A program made the translations under genes and the position numbers. A DNA stretch of 64,000 nucleotides, from contig JAOPHQ010000584.1 of the NCBI GenBank assembly GCA_030340625.1, forward strand, positions 62,001 to 126,000. The letters are read 5' to 3'. The DNA comes from Merluccius polli (lineage: Eukaryota; Chordata; Actinopteri; Gadiformes; Merlucciidae). Below the pieces are notes generated by a model. The model was not told the DNA's origin and ran no database searches. It saw nothing but the letters and a program-made list of their open reading frames with translations. Shown one piece after another: positions 27,451 to 34,501 of this stretch (position 1 is its first letter; every line of letters begins with the position of its first letter).

Positions 27451-30420
27451 CTTTTAGGTCTGTAATAATTTGATTGCATTGATAAATGCATGCATGCAGA
27501 CTGAGCCAAGTATGTTGATCCCTCATGCGGTTGTGCATGGTGATGAGAATCATACTGCAGAGAATGTTGAACCTAGATGAACTTGCATAGGACATAGGAA
27601 CTGTGTTTCTCCATGCACATGTATAGCCTAAGTTTCATGAAACAGAAAGCTACATTTAGTTAGTAACTGACCAATGTTAGACTCAGGTAAGAAGACGTTA
27701 GAAGCGCTTTATATTAAGGTCCTTGTAATGAGTTACTAGTAGTTAGTTAATCGGTACTAAGGCCCTTAATAAGCATTAGTTTATAGGTAATAAGGCCCTT
27801 ATAAGTCTTACAATATGCTTATTAAATAGGTAGTAAGGCCCTTAATAAGCGTTAGTTAATAGGTAATAAGGCCCTTAATAAACATTAGTTAATAGGTTAT
27901 AAGGCCCTTATAAGTCTTATTAGTGCTATTATCATCATGTGTATTTATGGAGCTTTTTTTCTTGCTTTATAAAGATTAATACATCTGTTATTATGCATGT
28001 ATCTTATTATGCTGTTATCAAGCTTTTTTGGAGTTGAGCTAACTTAACTATTATGTCAATGTTAAACCTTTACTATGCTTTTTTCTTAACCCTTTTCTTG
28101 CTTTATTAAGATAAATACATATTATGCATTTAGTAGCAGTTAATTATGTACTTATTAACAACTAAGCTTTTTGTGTTGCTTTAAGATTAATACAGACTTT
28201 ATCATGCATTTATTAGCAGTTAACTATGCACTTATTAACAGTTAACGATGGTTTTTGCAGCTACTGTATCTAAAGCGAGACCAAAGCCTTATTAAGGTTA
28301 ATAAATCCTTTATTATGCACTTATTAACAGTTAACTATGCTTTTCGCAGCTCCCCCATCTGGAATGAATACTACCTGTGGTCAAGCTTGATAAAATGTGA
28401 AAAGAAATTACATATAAATACAATATTTTAGTGGTGAATCACAAAAATATATATACATATATATAAAACATAGGCTCAAACAGGCCTTTGAAAAACCTTA
28501 AGGTAAACTGTATATTGTAAAATATATTCTGAAAACGTTATATGAAACACCAATATCATCCAGAGACGAGGCAGTTACAGATGTGCATATGCACCACCAG
28601 TTTGCCGCTTGCATAAACCAAACTTCTGATTTTACAAATTGCTTCAAAATAAAAGCTCTTAAATAAAGGATCTGATATGCAGCACAACATAAATGATACG
28701 GCATCATACTACAGTTGTTGGCAGCTATGGACAATTAAAGTTGAACTTGAACTTGAGATGCCTTCATCGTAATACCTATTGTAATCTCTTTGGTATCCAA
28801 TCTACATATGTATTTACATAACATGTTTAAATAAGATGCCCCTAGTACTGTGGTACGATACCATATCATTTATGTTTTGCTGCATATCAGATCCTTTATT
28901 TAAGAGCTTGTGAAACCCGAAGTTCGGTTTAAGCATGCGGCAAACTGGTGGCGCATGCGTACGTCTGTAACTGCCTCGTCTCTGCAGGTGGATGATATAG
29001 GTGTTTGATGTTTCCAGAATATCTTTTACAATATACAGTTTACCTCAAGGTTTTTCAAAGGCCTGTTTGAGCGTATGTTTTATGCAATGTTGTCTTTGTG
29101 GCTGCATTTACATCCATTTACATACATAAAAATTTTTTTTTTTAAAAAGCTATCTTTGTGTGTTTTTGTGATTCACCGCTAAATTATTATATTTATATGA
29201 CATTTTAAGCTTGACCACATATAGTGTTCATTCCATATAGGGGAGCTGCGAAAAGCACAGTTAACTGTTAAAAAGTGCAGAATAAAGAATTTATTAACCT
29301 TGATCAGGCATTGTTCTCGCTTTAGATCCGGTAGCTGCAAAAAGCATTGTTAACTGTTAATAAGTGCATAATAAAGTATGTATTAATTTTAATAAAGCAA
29401 GAAAAGGTTAAGAAAAAAGCTGAGTAAAGGTTTAAAAATTACATAATAGGTAAGTTAGTTCAATTCCAAAATGTCTTAGTTGTTAATTAGTGCATAATCT
29501 TTATAAAGCAAGAGCTTAGTTAAGGTTTAACAATGACATTATAGGTAAGTTAGTTAAACTCAATAAATACACGTATAATAATGTTAATAAGCATATTATA
29601 TAATGGCCTCATTACCTATTAACTAATGCTTATTAAGGGCCTTATTACCTATTAATTAATGCTTATTAAGGGCCTTATTACCTATTAACTAACACTTATT
29701 ACAAGGACCTTAATATAAAGTGCTTCCAAGATGTTTTTACATCTTTCTTTGTTTGTGCATAGGTAACTTGCTATGACGTTGCTATTTAAATTGGCTTTAC
29801 ATTTTGCCTGATATGTATTCCATGTTCCTATGGAGGAAGGAGTGATGGATTCTTGTGTTTATCTCTGTTTGCTGTGTTAAAGACGGATACAGGGACAGGG
29901 AGCGGTGTTCTCCTCCGTACTACGATGAATCCGAACCCGAGGAGTCTTTCAGGATCTTCGTTGCGCTCTTCGACTACGACCCACTCTCCATGTCCCCCAA
30001 CCCAGATGCAGCCGACGAAGAGCTGCCTTTCAAAGAGGGCCAGATCATCAGGGTTAGTACCCCAAACTATTTATTTATTTATTTTTAATATACTTTATTT
30101 TACTGGTAAAGTCTAGTTGGATATATATAGATATATATCTAGTTGGACATATATACACACATAACCTTTTACAGTCCGCTGAATACAGTACAGTTCAATT
30201 AGGTACAAAGGCATTGACTAATACTTTTGAGCTCCATATCCTTCAGGGTTGATACAAATTGACGATAGGAAATAAAGTTAGTCAATTTAAGGTGCTCTGC
30301 CTGAAGATGGTTCCTAGCAGAAGGGGCATAAAGCCTTTTTCCCTAATTCTGTACGGACGTAAGGAACAGTCATTAACAGAAAGTCCTTAGAACGTAGTCC
30401 ATAATGGCCTTGATTTCCTG

Positions 30421-30469
<49 letters not shown>

Positions 30470-33400
30470 TGATGCATTGTACTTTTGAAATTGGTGTATT
30501 GGTGTAACAACAATTTCAAAAGTACAATGCATTTGTTCATAGGACAGCACGTGAGAGGTGGCAACTGTTCTCTCTCTTGCGTGCTTGTTTATATGCTTCA
30601 ACTGCATTGGGGATCGAACTCAGAACCTTTCGTCTGTTAGTCAAACACCCTAAAGGCACTACTACCATTACCCCCAGTATAACTCCAACCTTGTCTGCCA
30701 GGTGTACGGGGATAAAGATACAGATGGGTTCTACAGAGGCGAGGTGTGCGGGAGGATGGGCTTGATCCCTTGTAACATGGTGTCAGAGATCCGGGCTGAG
30801 GATGACGAGACCCTGGACCAGCTCATTAAACAGGGCTTCCTACCTCTCAACACACCCATAGACAGAATAGGTATTACACGCCTGCTTATTGTTGAATTTG
30901 AAATGAATGGCCCTGTTTACACGAGAGGAATATCTAGATTCACAACCGTTTTTTAATCTAGATTGTAGATCTAGATTTACAAGCTAAGCATGTGACTTGA
31001 CAACGCTTCCGTGAGAGATTCTGTCTAGACGAGAACCTATTGCTAGTCAATCTAGATTAAATGTAGTGTACAGTACCTCTGGAGGTGGTTTTGACTATGT
31101 CTCTGGTCCATCTTTTCCTATCTTTTTAGATGAGGGAAAACATCTCTCTTTGCATCGTTTTCAAATTGGGCTTTGAAGAGAGATTCAAAATGCTTGTGTA
31201 AACAGGACCCAAGAAAGTGAAATGAATATGAATAGGATGGTTATCTTTATTATTATTAGGATCTATAGCTATCCATTGCATAATCATGTGGTGTGTTGTC
31301 TCAGAGCAAAACAGGCGAGGCCAGCGTAGAGACCAGGCCACTCGAAGGATGGTCGCCCTCTATGACTACGACCCCAGAGAGAGCTCCCCTAATGTTGATG
31401 TTGAGGTACTACACCCCGTATAAGTCACTGAGGGCTCCAGAGAGAGCTCCCCTAAAGTTGATGTTAAGGTACTACACCCTGTAGAAGACACAGAGGCCTC
31501 CAGATGCCTGACCCCTGTGCTCCACTGAAAATGCTGCGTTGCATCGCCATGATGCAACGTGCAGCATGGCTGAGTCTGTCAACTCACTTTTATATGTGCT
31601 CCACAGGACGTGTAAACAAAATGATTCTATGTACATCGAAAAATATCAATGTACAATGAATGATCATCATTTATGAGTGAATGTGGTGAGTTGACGCTGG
31701 AGTTCGCCATAGAGAATTGAAGCTCAGCGATTCTTTTGTTTGGACGGAGCCATCGGATGCACTGCTCGGGTGGCTATAGAGCACCTTCGATTGGTTATTA
31801 CAGCAGCGCTTCCTAAGCTGAATGAAACACTCAACATTAAATGCGATGCTGATGGCTCCGGTGGAGCTGAGCAGTGACAGTACTGGTATAGCTCCACCCG
31901 ATACAAAAACAAAATACAATCAATACTATTAGTATTCTCACTATTCTCTTTAATCAACAGCATTAGTTATGTGGCTGTTTCATGATCTTATATTTGTCAT
32001 TGTCTCATCAACAGAACAAACTATTGGTCCAACCAATTTTATTATAATTCCTAATGCTTATCTCTGTCCTTTATTAAACCTACTGTATTTGTGAGAGGAA
32101 TACACTCCCAATTATGTTGTAAATATGTATATGTATATAAGTCCATTTCATAACGTCTGTCTTTGTTTCTGATAGGCTGAGCTTACCTTTTGTGCTGGTG
32201 ACATCATGGCTGTTTTTGGAGACATTGATGAAGATGGCTTTTATTATGTGAGTGTAATTAGTTTTTCTATTTTCCACAGCAAATATATTTTCAGTCAAGA
32301 TATTGTTCAGCAAATTGGGAACTCTCAAAGACTATTTCTCTCATGTAATCAAAATATGATGGACTCCTTCTTTCCTTTAACGTCCTCTCCCCATTTTGTT
32401 CTCCACTTCTCTCTTCCTCCTCCTCTCTCCTGCTCCATCCTCCTCATCATCATCCCTTTCCTCTCCCTCCCCTCTCTGTACTCCCCCTCTCCTCCTTATC
32501 CTCCAGGGTGACATTAATGGCCACCGCGGCCTGGTTCCCTCCAACTTCCTAGAAGAAGTGCCTGACGATGTGGAGGTGTACCTGACGGACACCCCCTCCC
32601 ACCACCACCACCCGCTCCCCCAGGAAGAGCCCACCGGCCGCACCCCCGCCAACTCCTCCACCTCCTCCTCCGCCGCCAATGCAGAGGGCAAACGGGTACA
32701 TCATCATCGCCGCTCTCAGCGTTAGGCCTCCCGTACACACATCCATCCTTCGTCCTCCTCTCTCCTTTCTCTCCTCTCTCCTCCATCCTCTCTCCTCCAT
32801 CCTCTCTCCTCTCCTCTCTCGGTTTTATTTTCTGTTGTCTTGCTTCCTTCCACTTGCTGTCTTTGTGCTGTTTCGGTGTGTCTGTGTTTGTCCATGTGGT
32901 GACCAGTGGTGACTATATTAAAGAAACTAACAGCCCCCCCACCCCGCCCCACCCTAACTGACCCCTGTGCAACCTTGTGTTTAAAAATCCCAGTTTTAAC
33001 CCCCCCCCCCCCCTTTTCTGAGTATCAGAGAAAGGAAGAAGCAAAGCCCAATGTGAACAGGAGTGACTAGACTGTGGGGATCTGACGGGTTGATCTATGC
33101 ATGTAGTACTTGGTGATGGATGGCAAGGATTTGAAAAAGGCTAAAAATCTTTCCTGACACATGCTGATTTGGTACCTGTTTGCACTGAAACACAAAATAC
33201 AAAAAACTATTGTAAAAACAAGTGCTTTATGAGCACAAATGCCAATTGTTTCTCCGCACTGAAAGAAAGACTTTGAGTAAAAAAAAAAAAATCTAAAGTT
33301 GTTCAAAGAGAAAAGCATGCCTTTTTCAAAAGTTAACTTGATACGTTTTATAATATCTTTCTTGGCTCGACTGCTGTATTTCCCCAGAGAGGCTTTGTTT

Positions 33401-34452
33401 CTTTTTTGTATAATCTACACACATCACACAAGTCTATTTTGAAAGTGGTTCTACAGATATGCCTATGTTTGATATGTTTGATCTTAGCTAGCAAGTGTGC
33501 TAAACTAACCTCTTCACTGAGACATCCATAATGTATTGTTACAATGGAACAATAAAAGAGAAAAAAAAATTGGATATAAAAAAACCTCCCTGCGCTCTGT
33601 CTCCATGTGTTGTTGTTGTCATTGTTGTTGTCGTTGTTGTTGTTGTTGTTGATGTTGTCATAGTGATGTGGGGTTTTTTTTACTGATAATGCCGCTGTCA
33701 CATCTGATTTAATACCCCCCCCTCACTCGCTTGAATAAACGAAAAACAATAGAATAAGTGAAGAAGATGGTTCATTTGACACAATAAAATGGCTCTGTCT
33801 GCCCTGTACAGTAAGTCCTAAACTTGAGATAACAAGCACGAGAATCTAATACACACAGTCTGCATGCACACACACACACACACACTTTACTTTAAATTAA
33901 GTGTTGCTGAAAAGTTGCTGGATTAAAATTATATATTTATAATCGTTACTGTTCAGTCGCACTTCTCACCGTTATTTTTTGCTGCAGCCATCAGATTTGT
34001 TCACTTTTTGTTGTTGAAAAATGTAGATGAAAATCCACCTATATGACTCCATCAACTCAATAATGTTTATCCCCCTCTTACTGAGGAGGAAAAGGCAAGG
34101 AAATCATATTTTCCACAAAAGTGATGGCTGCAGTGAAAAAGTTACATTGTGGAGGCTTAGTCAATATTGTAATGGAAATGCACTCATATTTTAATTCAAA
34201 AACTTGAATACACTAAGATTTATAGTCACTCACTTACTCAGTCAATTATTCAATGTATATCCAGGTAATGAATTGGATGAGTTGCTTGTTATCTAGGGTT
34301 GTTTGGCTGGGTGTTGTGTATATAAATATCGTACAGTGTGCTTTCTCTCTCATGGCCTACCTGTCAACAGTCCTAACCGCCTCTGTGATGTCCTAATGTT
34401 GTGCATATCGTTCGATGACCTTTCCCCAAGTGTTTCTTCTTCATATGTGTGC

Positions 34453-34501
<49 letters not shown>

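Noticed and set aside
30605..30676. Intact tRNA gene
   Set aside because: The anticodon stem is mismatched and no acceptor stem forms.
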